From Ditylenchus dipsaci (lineage: Eukaryota > Nematoda > Chromadorea > Rhabditida > Anguinidae), in contig SADC01001324.1 in assembly GCA_004194705.1 (NCBI GenBank), forward strand, positions 430,892 to 494,891: a stretch of DNA of 64,000 nucleotides, read 5' to 3'. The position numbers and the translations under genes were made by a program. The notes beneath the pieces were generated by a model. That model saw nothing but the letters and a program-made list of their open reading frames with translations, made no database searches and had not been told where the DNA came from. Of this stretch, positions 9,258 to 20,400 are shown piece after piece; the first letter of the stretch is position 1; every line of letters begins with the position of its first letter.

Positions 9258-11478
9258 ATGGCCGACGACGATTTGGTATCGCAAGATGTGTTGTAAGTTT
9301 TTTGTCTATGTTTGTGTTCATGATTTTACTGATTTAAGTGGCAAAAACAGCGAACAAAGACTAGAAATTATTCGTCAAAGAGAGCTCATTGACGCCAAGT
9401 TTGGATATCAACGTGTGAATGATACGCTTCAAAGGACTGCATGGCTTGTGAACGTTCAATCTGTATGGATTTCTGTGGTTTTTGCCCTTTTTCTCTTCTA
9501 AAACCTTTTTAGGGTGAAATTTTTGATGAATTAAACAAATCTATCTCTGCTGCAACTGACTTTTACTTTTTGGATGAAAATGGGGACCGCTTCAAGGTGT
9601 TTTGTTTGTTTATCATGTAAAATCTATATTTTTTCAAGATTTCATATCCTGTCCGCCCTTACCTCTATGTCGCTACTTCTGCTGGAAATGAGTGTGCGGT
9701 GGAAACGTATCTAACCAGCAAATATCATTTTATCAAGGTGGAACACGTAGAAAAAGAAGATTTGGATTTGGTAAAATTTAACCCGCTTTTCATTAACAGT
9801 TTTCTACTGTTTTCTTTAGAAAAACCACTTGTCTGGTATAAGAAGCAAATTTTTGGTGAGACTATCTCTGAGATATTTTAGTATTCTTCAGATCACTTGT
9901 CTCCCTTTAAACTTATATAATTTAGTGTATTTCTTTTCCGAGCACTGCCGAAATGAGCTTGTTTAAAAAGGAGCTTATGCCACAAATAAGAAAAAACAGG
10001 GATAAACTAAAAAATGCTAGCGAATACACTGAAATGGTGTCCGAGTGAGTTTTATTTTCTTTTCTTCTTTGTCGTCATTTGATATGACTTCGATATTCTC
10101 CAGGTGTTTTGGAGGGACTAGGAAAGTGCAGGACGTTGACGTGAATGAGCACATCGTTGACATAAGGTTGGTTGAAATACTTGTCCAATCACTTACAAAT
10201 TCATTTTCAGAGAATATGACCTTCCATACCACATGCGAGTCTGCATCGATAAAAGGCTATTCGTTGGACTTTGGTATACAGTTATGGGCAGGGACCCTTG
10301 CACGCTATTGCCATCCATTGTGCGTAATACAGAATTGGTTGATCCTCCTGATCCTGTGGTTTGCCTTTTTAAATAAATGTGCTAGAGTGTGTAAACGTCG
10401 TCTTTAGGTCTGTGCTTACGATATCGAAACGACAAAATTACCATTGAAATTTCCTGACAGTGAAGTGGATCAGATAATGGTAGCTTACACAAAACGCACA
10501 TAGAAGCGGGCAAAAATCGTAATATTTAGATGATCTCCTACATGATTGACGGAATTGGCTTTCTGATAATAAACCGAGAAATAGTCTCTGAAGATGTTGA
10601 AGACTTTGAGTATACTCCAAGGCCGGAATTCAAGGGAGAATTCACAGGTAGCTACCAAAAGTAGTGGCTCTCTTAACTAATTTTTCAGTATTCAACGAAA
10701 AGAATGAAGCCGCCGTTATAAGGTATAATAAGAAAAATTACGTTTTGCTACGGCTTAGAAAAAATTACTTTACCATTTTAGAAAGTTTTTTGATCATATT
10801 CTCAGGACTCGACCATCAATCATTGTCACGTATAATGGAGACTGCTTCGATTGGTTATTATGGATCTTTTCTTGGAAACATATAAACTCCTAGTTTAGGC
10901 CTTTCGTGGAAGCTAGGGCTAATCTGCACAAAATTCCTATGAAGGAGCACATCGGTTTTTACAAGGATTCTCAAGATGAATACAAGCACAACAATTGCAT
11001 TCACATGGATGCATACAGGTAGTTTTTTTTTAATTCATAATTTTCGATATAAGGAACATAGCTTTTTTAGATGGGTTGCACGTGACAGGTATAATTTTTT
11101 TGACATTATTTTTTCGTATATTGATATCAATGTAATATCATAGTTACCTGCCGATTGGAAGCCAGAACCTGTAAGTGGTGGTTTTCTTAATCTTGTTGTG
11201 AGTTTTTACAATTTGAAGGAAAGCTACGACAAAGGCCAAGCTTCGATACGATCCTCTAGAATTGGAACCCGAACTCATGTTGGAGATGGCGAAACATCAA
11301 CCGAAGGTGCTGGCAAACTACTCGGTTTCTGATGCCGTGGCTACTTATTACCTTTACATGCAGTAAGTTTCAATCCGCCAGTTCGCTTAGGGCTTTGCTT
11401 AGAGGCATGTATTACTTCAGATACGTTCATCCCTTTATCTTCGCTCTGTGCACTATTATTCCTCTTGGTCCGGATGAT
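9258..11478 (+). other. POLE: POLE exons 1-17: N-terminal and exonuclease domains
   Basis: Exons: 9258-9292, 9339-9462, 9513-9596, 9639-9770, 9820-9855, 9926-10044, 10104-10166, 10211-10358, 10408-10479, 10530-10647, 10689-10722, 10782-10853, 10899-11018, 11071-11088, 11144-11170, 11219-11362, 11421-11478. The proofreading motifs are intact: Exo I as [15 protein letters not shown] in exon 9, Exo II as [11 protein letters not shown] across exons 12-13, and Exo III as [13 protein letters not shown] in exon 16. Exon 14 is only 18 bases. All phases close without correction in this part. Confidence 0.92.
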
Positions 11479-14400
11479 GTGAGTTGTTTTTAAAGTTGTG
11501 TATCAATACTTTATGCTGTTAAGTTTTAGGTTTTGAGAAAAGGTTCAGGAACACTTTGTGAAGCACTTTTGGTTGGTTAATTATGCTTCTGCTACGTTCT
11601 GTAATGTTTTATTTTCAGATGGTTGAAGCGTATCACAAGAATATCATTTATCCAAATAAGCAGATCGGTGAAGAGCGAAAAATGACCAAAGATGGGCATC
11701 TCTTGGATAGTGAAACCTATGTCGGCGGGCATGTTGAAGCATTGGGTTTAAAAAATTTTATTTGCTTTTGTATATCTGTACCTTTATCTGATTTAGAATC
11801 GGGTGTCTTTCGAGCAGGCATATTTCTCCTACTATTTACGTCGAGTTAACGTCTTAATGTCAATTCAGATATCCCATGTCGATTCCGTCTTATGCCTGAA
11901 GCGCTAGAAGACTTGAAGGTATGTGAAAGCGTAAAATTCTTCTAAGATCACAAAAGTGAATGAACGTATTAATTTCAGAACAAGGTGCGCTCAACAATGC
12001 AACATACTTTGACCACAGAGATGAGTATCAACATGGAAGATGTAGTGAACTTTGTGGAAGCTTGCGAAAAAGTAGAGAATCAGTTGGAAGGATTGATGGT
12101 GCAGAACACGCTTCACGAAAAGCCAGAAATATATCATCTTGATGTTGGTGCTATGTATCCTAACATTATTCTGACTAATCGCTTGCAGGTAAAACTTTGT
12201 TATTTGATCTTGCTTCTTGTAACCATCAAGAGCCGGCTGTTTAAAGTTTTGACCACATTTGGGAGAATCTGAACGGTGTACATCGTTAAGAACACAATTT
12301 TTGCTAAGTCCCTCCTATGGGTTGGGTCTTGGTCTGTGGATGGCCTTTGCCAAACGAGGGATTAAGCAAAATTCGATCTTTCTTTATTATACCTTATCTT
12401 TGTAGTACTGAGATTAAAAATATGAATTAGAGAAAATGTGATGATTGTTTGGAAGTGGCCTAAATCCTGGGACACGCTGAATTATGTGCCAGAATATTTT
12501 AAATCGCAATCTCTCTAAAAAATTGTGCATAATCCCAAGTTCCCTTGTGGTCTTTTTTTCAGTTCTTAGAATTTTTTTTTGTTTTATTTTTCAAATCTTA
12601 AAGAGGCATGCCAGCGCGTTACACTGCAAATTAAGGCGGGGACCAGCAATTTTTCAAAAATCGTCCTTGTATTAACTCGTTTCAACCTAAATCTGATATT
12701 TATGACCCTATACTACTTTTTAAAAACAGGCAGAAAACTTTCGTAGAATCAGGTAGAACGCTCATGGAAAACAGACATGAGAAAAAGAAATTGCTGGTAC
12801 CTGCCTGAATTGAAGAGTAACGCGCTGGTATGCCCTTTAAAGGACAACGATTTTCGCGCGCAGCTGCATGTGTAAAACTTAACTGCCGGGGACACTTCGC
12901 TTTCTTCCATCGGTGTACTCTTTCGAATCATTCGAAACGACTCGAAACAGTACACTGATAGACGAAAGAGAAGTGTCACCCGCCAATTCAAATTTTGCGC
13001 ACATCGCTGCGCGTAAAAACCATGGTCTTTTGAACACCGATAAAACTAGGTTTAATTTAAAGAATTTAGCCGCCAGCTGTAGTTACTGAAGAGACATGTT
13101 TGGCTTGTGTTTATAACGGTAATATATTCTGTACAGTTTTACAATGTGCTTTTAATTTTCTTTTTAGAAAAGGACGCAATTTGTAAAAGGAAAATGGACT
13201 GGCAGTGGCGTGGAGAATTAAGTGAGGATTTTTTAAACCTTCAGCTAATTGTAGTGAACTATTAGTTCCTGCAACGCGTGGGGAGTACGATCAGTTGATC
13301 CAGCAATTGGAGCAGGAGAAATTCGGAAAGCCTCCCAGACCATTTCATGCTCTGCCTCGGGATGAAAGAAACAAAATTGAGAAGAAAAGAATTCAGGTAT
13401 TTTTGAAGCATGAGACTTTGCCGAAAAGACTGTCGATGGTTATGTTTCAGATTTTTGCAGAATGGCTTATTCCAAACTGCACCTTACAAGAACGGAAACG
13501 CGCACAACTACTATTTGCATGAGAGAGAATGCCTTTTACGTAGAGACCTAACTTTATCTGCTCATCAACTGATTTCGTAAAGTTTGCAGGTGGATACTGT
13601 GCTTGCATTTCGTGATCGACGATATGAATACAAGGCTATGCTAAAGGCATTTATCTGGTTGTCGTTTTTCTCGTGATAAAAGCCGTTTTTAGAATGCTAA
13701 AGCAGCCGCTGCTTCAGTTCCCACAGACGACTTAGCTGGGTAGACTCACAACACATTAATTTTATGCATTAGGTCTTATTATCTTGTTTTAAGTCAGAAG
13801 TTAGCGCAATCTCGCGTTGTTTTATATGAGAGTTTACAATTGGCTCATAAGTGTATTCTTAATTCCTTTTACGGATACGTTATGAGGAGGGTAATGTTTT
13901 TCATCCTATTGGAAATTTTCTGAAACCATTTTTATTACTTAGGGTTCAAGATGGTTTTCTATGGAAATGGCTGGCATTGTTTGTATGTTTTTTTAACGTT
14001 GAAATCTATGTCAGAAATTTTAACAGCTACGACTCAGGTCATACGGGTGCTAATATCATCAAAGAAGCCAGGATATTAATCGACAAAATTGGACGTCCTC
14101 TTGAACTGGATACTGATGGCATCTGGTGTTTGTTGCCCTCATCCTTTCCTTCGAACATTACTTTCAACACTAAAAGTGGAAAATCGGTGGGTTTTCATTG
14201 TCCATAGTTCTGCCATCTTTACTTCTCAAAAATTGAAAAAAAAAACGCAAGTCATGAGGCTTAAAATTCTTAGATCGTGGTCTCTTACCCGGGTGCTGTT
14301 TTGAACGAACTAGTTAAAGGTTTTTTTTGCATTTATGCGATGCTTTTTTGCTCACTTTAAATTTCGTTACGTTGTAGACAAGTTCACAAATGACCAGTAT

Positions 14401-17400
14401 CACACACTGGACTCGGAAGGGAAATACAATGTTTCTAGCGAAAACTCTATATTCTTCGAAGTCGACGGACCCTACTTGGCAATGATCCTGCCTGCAGCTA
14501 AGGTAGTTATTTAATTCCTGCTTTTAGTGACAGAAACATGGTGTATTAATATGTCGGATAGTCCAGATGATAATAAAAACTATAATCCAACTCGTTTTTT
14601 TAAAAGGGCCATTCCCGTCTCCGATAACGGTTGTCCTCCGCCAATTGAAAACAATTTCTTAGTCATTTTACTTCTGTACTGCTTTTTCAACTAGTTTTCT
14701 AACAAATCTACGCCTAAAATTAAATTCTAGGCCTTGTTTTGTTAGTAACCAGGCTAAAAAATCCGTACAGAGATTTTATGATTAGGCGTGAAATTATGCA
14801 TTGGCGAAGGACAATCCAGAACGCGTAGCCGTGGCCCTTCAAACTATCTCCAAATTAGAGTCGGTCTGGAGTGAGTGCCTGTCTGACTCTTTTTCAAAGT
14901 ATCCATGTTTCTTGGAATACCTTGTAAATGTATAATTTTTCAGGAAGAGGGTAAAAAGCTTAAAAAACGGTGAGTCGTGGGTATTTCCCTTTTTGTTGCT
15001 ATTAATAAAACACTTTCTAGCTACGCTGTGTTTAATTTCGACGGAACACTCGCCGAACTCAAAGGGTTTGAAGTCAAAAGAAGAGGAGAGTTGGCAATTA
15101 TTAAGCAATTTCAAACTGGTATTTTCAAGTCATTCTTAAAGGGCGCTTCTCTCTCCGAAGTCTATGGTAACCTTCCTAGTTTTGCATTTCCAGTGAATAA
15201 ATGAGCCTTCCAGAAAATGTTGCTACTGAAGCGAATTATTGGTTAGATATACTTGACTCGAAGGCAACTTAATTTTTCCCTATTTGATGTAAGTATCTAC
15301 GTAAACAATTTTAGGAAGAAATTTGCCAAATGAAGAACTTTTTGAATTGATCGGTGAAAATCGGAGTATGTCTCGTAAGCTGGAAGATTATGGATGTAAT
15401 AGTTTGAACTTTCTAGAAAGATTTTTAATTATTAATTAAATCTAAAATTCAGCTCAAAAATCAACCTCGATTACGACAGCTAAAAGGCTTTCAGGTAAGT
15501 GTATGATTTCTCTACCATATGTGCCACATATATGCTCACAATTAAGAATTCCTCGGAGATGATATGGTCAAAAACGCCGGATTAGCATGTCGTTTCATTG
15601 TTTCCAACTATCCGATTGACGCACCGGTGACGGAAAGAACCATCCCACTAGCTATTTTCCAGGTCAATTCTTAATATTATTTAAGTTCGGTCAGTTTTTA
15701 AATTCTTTCTCAAACAGGCGGAGCCTAAAATTACATGTCATTATCTTCGTAAGTGGACAAAGAATATGAACCTCAGCGTTGACAATATCGAAGTCAGGGA
15801 ACTTATTGACTGGACTTATTACAGTGAAAGGTAGTAAATTCGAAGCAGTCTTCTTGAAAACTTGATTTCATTGACTTCTTCAGGCTTGGAAGCACCATCC
15901 AGAAGATTGTTACTATCCCGGCTGCCCTTCAAGGTCTTCCTAATCCTGTTCCTCGAGGTTGTGGATTATTTTCGACCTCAATTCAATAGTGAATATTGTA
16001 GTTCCTCATCCAAAATGGCTGGAGTCCAGAAAAAAGGCGACTGTTGACTTACGTGCCCAGCCAAGAATAACAGAAATGCTGAAGGTTTTGTCGAGGTTTT
16101 TTCGAATATATTATCTTTCATGTATTTTAGAGGCAGGAAAAGAGTGCCGCAGAAAATGGGCCATTAAGAGATCCAAAGACTCTGACTAACAATAGGAAGC
16201 GTACACTTCAATCAGAGAACCCCCTGGGTGAAATTGATGAGAATTGCGCTGTGGAGATTGATGACGGTCTTGGAATCTTCTCTGCTCATTCTCATAAGCG
16301 TCCATGCGAAAAAGGCATTGATGTGGTCGGTCTCACACCGGGTGTGGTCAATGATGAAGGCCAACAGATAACGTCCTTGGATTCAGTTAAAAATGAGTTT
16401 TGGATGCAACCTTTGAGAGGGAAAAAGTTTTCAAGAGCTAATAAGGTTTTTTTTACTTTTCCATGAAGCTTCGTTAAATTAAAATTTGAATTTGAGGCAG
16501 TCACATTCGATTCGCTAAACAGAACCGGTGACTTAGGTGTTACTCCAGAGAAGAAAACGTGGGGCAAAGATGGTTTACTGAATTTTGAGTTATCTGAAAG
16601 TCAAATGGAGACTTCAGCGATTGATGAGAAGAGATGCTAGGGTTTCTAGTCAACCAGCTGAGCAACAAGACACAAGCGTTCTCAGGAGCTTGAGTCGTAG
16701 AGAAAGGCTGTTAAATGATTCCAATTGGCAAATCATTCAGGTGCTTGTGAATCCTTTTTTTTGTTTACGAATTTTTTTTTCAGATTAATGAGACAAAATT
16801 TCCTGGGCAGTTCACCGTCTTTGCAATAGTTGATTCAAGCTTACGAACCTTTAACATGACTGTGGAACGAACCTTCTACGTTGACGATGTGCGTCCTCGT
16901 GACACCAACATCGGCAAACTAGTTCAGAAAAGCCTTCCTAAAATGCGTCCTAGCTCCTATCTCTATGAATATTCTGTTGATGAAGCCCACTTTGCTATGA
17001 GATTAAAGTTAGTTGCTTATTTTGGCTTAAAGGATTTCTTTTAACTTAAAGTTTAGTGAATTCAATGCAGGTGTGTGGAGCTTACAGCTATTATCACTGT
17101 ATACTGACATGTATTTTAACTTTGAAACTTGTAGAAATGTGTTCCGCCCGCATCAATGGCATATATGAAACTGAAGTTCCACTTTTGTTTAAAGGTAACA
17201 GACATGTAACTAAGCTTGCGAATAAAGATAATGACTTACCTTACAAGGAAACACATGGATGTGACCTACAGTCGAGTCTCGATTTAACGTGCCCCCTGGG
17301 GACCGGCCCTAGGGGTACGTTAAATCGAGGGGTACGTTAAATCGGGGGTTAATTTGACGGAGTTTATTATTGGAAGGACCAACCCTAGGGGTACGTTATA

Positions 17401-20400
17401 TCGAGGGGTACGTTATATCGGGGTACGTTAAATCGAGACTCGACTCTACAATATTGGAAAACCCTATATACCATTCGATAGGGCTTCGAAAACGCTTATT
17501 TGACTTAAAGATACCATTATCCGGAAGGCTCCATTTTCTGAATTGATAATGCATAATTTTTTTAAATAAATATCTCATAATGATTTTCAGATAGCGTGTG
17601 TTTCGGTGGTCTAGTGGTTAAGCGATCCGTGGCGTTTAACCACTATATTTTCCCGCGTGTTAAGATATAAAAATGTTGCGTGAAACGTACACCTACATTC
17701 TGCCAGGATGATTCTGGCACAAATTATTCTGGAAAAAAAGATTCTGGCAAAAACTTATTCTGGCAGAAATCTAAATGGGCAAAATCTTATCCTGGCCCGA
17801 ATTGTTGTGGAATTAACTTTCAAGTGATAAACGAGTGGGGATTGTGCTTTCTTAGTTCCAAAGTTGGATGTTACCCAACCCAAATTTTGAGGTTGGTCTT
17901 CTTGAGTCAATTGGATATACGCCTGGATGACCTGAAAAAATGAATTTTTTCAAAATTTATTAAGAACGCTATATATAATACTCAAAATTACTTGGTGACT
18001 CATGTTTAACAGGACCAAAATTGCGTTTTTACCTACAATAACCCGGGTGGGTACCACCTGGCCAAGTGTACATCCACATGGATGGCCTGAAAAATTAATT
18101 TTTTTTTAATTAAAAAAGCCTATGATAACTGCAATCCTATAGGGAATCAACTTTGACGAGGCTAAAATTTTGTTTTTGTCTACCCTATTTCAAAACCTGG
18201 GTTGGTTACCACCTGGTCAGGTGGATACCCACCTGGATGACTTGAAATTTTAAAAAATTGAATCCAAAACAGGCCATGCTATTAAATGTAAAATCGTGTG
18301 TTGAATTAGAATTGACCGAAATCCCGATTTCACCTACCCGACCCCTATATCAGGGTTAGGTACGCCTGGTCGAGGTGGACACCCATTTGCGGGCGTTAAG
18401 CGAATTCAGAATAATTTGTGCCAGAATAATTTGTGCCAGAATATAGGTGTGCCCCCAAACACATATATCGTATAACCTCTATTTATCGCCCACCCTGACT
18501 CTGAGGACCTATATCTCAGCGTAGAGTGAATATTTTGCAAAACTGTTTTTTGCATTTTCTTACCTCACACGAGCCCTAACGGTTACGCTTTTTTCATTTT
18601 GATTTTTAAGCCAAAAATTTGGAGATTGACCTCAAATTGTTCAGATTTTTGGGGGTTTTGATATTTAATTCCCTGAAAATTAATCATGGTAAGCGGAAAA
18701 ATGCAAAAGAAAATTGGTTAAGGAAAAATTGACAGAAGAAAAACCAACCACGAGCAATCGAACTCGGCCATCCTCGATAACCAAACTCTTAACCAGTCTT
18801 GCGCCATCAACTGGCCTTATCATCCGGTTGATTCGCTTGTGGGCCACCGATTTATCAGCGTTATCAACCCGTTTTGATTACTTGATCAACCAGAAATTGA
18901 TCAACCGGTTGATGTGGCGTTTGATAAAATTCAGGCGTGGACAAAACTTCTCTGAACCATTAGATTACCGAAGTACACATTGTTGGTATATGAGGTTTTT
19001 CAATATCGCATGGTCACTACCCATATACTCCCTTGTAAGTTTTCTAGTATGCACGCTAAAAGATGCTTTAGCGTAAAAAGGGTATAGAGCCGGACGGCGG
19101 TCGATTTAAATATAACCCAACATATTGGTCTATCAGAGCATTTACGGTTCACTTACTTCGCTTTTTGTCTTGGTTCTACGCCAGACTTATAATTTTACCG
19201 ATTTCTGCTCGAAAAAAGTCTCTTAAACATTCAATTGACCAGCCATTATTTTATGCTATCCATTTTAGCCATCGTTCAGTTGGGGTGCACGTGCAAACCA
19301 AATTCGTCAAAGACCACTTCAATTTCGTCAAATATTTTTCGCCGTGTATTTTTTTTTTTATTTGGTTTCTTGTTGACAAAAATAATTTCCAGATCGACAA
19401 AACCGAAGCAAATTATGTAGACAGATCGCTAGTCAGGTTATTATTTTTCAGACTTTTTGGAAATATCCTGTAGTTATTCTGTTTATAGTATGTCAATTTT
19501 AGAGTTTTCTTCTTCTACGAGTTTTCTCACGGTGCCCGCTCAGTCATGGCTTTCTTCTCTCCTTCTACTCTCCAAGGAGTAATCGTTATTGTAAACCGCT
19601 CTAAAGTGGATGTCGCGAATCTCGATAACTTATACAAGATCGAGTTGCAGAAATTGTAGGCCCACTTGCTCCCAGCTACTCCTCTCTGCTAATAAACTTG
19701 CTTGTTTTTTCAGCATCAATCGTCAGGGCGAGAGTGATTTGGACACAAGATGTCGTGAAATTTCGGTGAAACTGGTACAAGCCACCACCCTTAGAGATGG
19801 GAGTCAGCAGCTGCAAAATCTCTTGAAATCCATGAAACTATCTCAAAATGATCCTGCCATCTTTTGCATACAATCTTCTCGTAATTCGTCACAGCTTAGC
19901 AAAGAATTCCCATGGCTTAATGGATTTCCACAAATACGAATTCGTGTTCTAGAGGTGTGTCTTGCTATCTACCGTGTTTTCTTTAATAGAATACTCCTTC
20001 GGCACTAAGCGACTCCTCTTAATAGAAAAACCTATTAAAATTAATGAACACACTTTCAATAAAAAAAGCTTTGTTGATGATTGGTGCTTGAGTCACAGAG
20101 GTCGGAAAGTAAACGGACCCCTTTCAACCGAATCACCCTCTTTAGTAGTACGAAACCCTAGAAAAAGGTTGAAATATAGTGCTACCAGTTAGTCTATTAG
20201 GGAAAACGCGGTAATATATTTGCCGTCAACCAATTACATTATTACATTTAGCCTCCAAGTATTATCAATGTATTGGATTGGGCAAATGTTATGACGAAAC
20301 GGGCTACTCAGCATTTCTTCAATAGTTTTATTCAACTCAGGGTATGTCAATCTGAATTTCTGGTCATTTATTCGCTTTAGTCGCAGAGTTTCCTTTTGCA

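Larger units (their letters stand above)
11530..14502 (+). other. POLE: POLE exons 18-33: polymerase palm, fingers and iron-sulphur site
   Basis: Exons: 11530-11571, 11619-11745, 11797-11817, 11869-11918, 11979-12188, 13070-13118, 13168-13221, 13266-13396, 13451-13539, 13590-13646, 13693-13739, 13794-13890, 13943-13982, 14038-14186, 14274-14319, 14378-14502. Motif A is [15 protein letters not shown], motif B is [13 protein letters not shown] and motif C is [10 protein letters not shown]. The catalytic-domain cysteines are present as CLACVYN..CKRK and TTICMREN. Introns after 11817 and 13646 start with GC. The junction 13396/13451 needs one extra G to keep frame. Confidence 0.92.
17195..19268. 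other. Enlarged POLE intron packed with repeats
   Basis: It contains a pogo-like MITE (17269-17450), an ATTCTGGCA foldback (17690-18450), a MITE end of the CCGTATTTTCTCTA type around 18470-18690, a tRNA-like stretch (18745-18815) and a CAACCGGTTGAT repeat (18800-18945). The remaining DNA (18950-19268) shows no recognised feature. Confidence 0.6.

Noticed and set aside
17600..17640. Possible tRNA gene (GGTGGTCTAGTGGTTAAGCG looks like a D-arm and box A)
   Set aside because: No T-arm or box B follows at the right distance, and the sequence runs into a foldback element. At most a 5' tRNA fragment.
19437..19451. A 15-base intron in POLE (GTTATT...TTTCAG)
   Set aside because: Such an intron would be implausibly short for a nematode, and the 15 bases read through in frame (LLFFR), so I treat exon 19393-19469 as continuous.
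19962..20192. Plus-strand frame between POLE exons
   Set aside because: Joining 19954 to 20252 gives the conserved protein directly in phase, so this interval is an intron.
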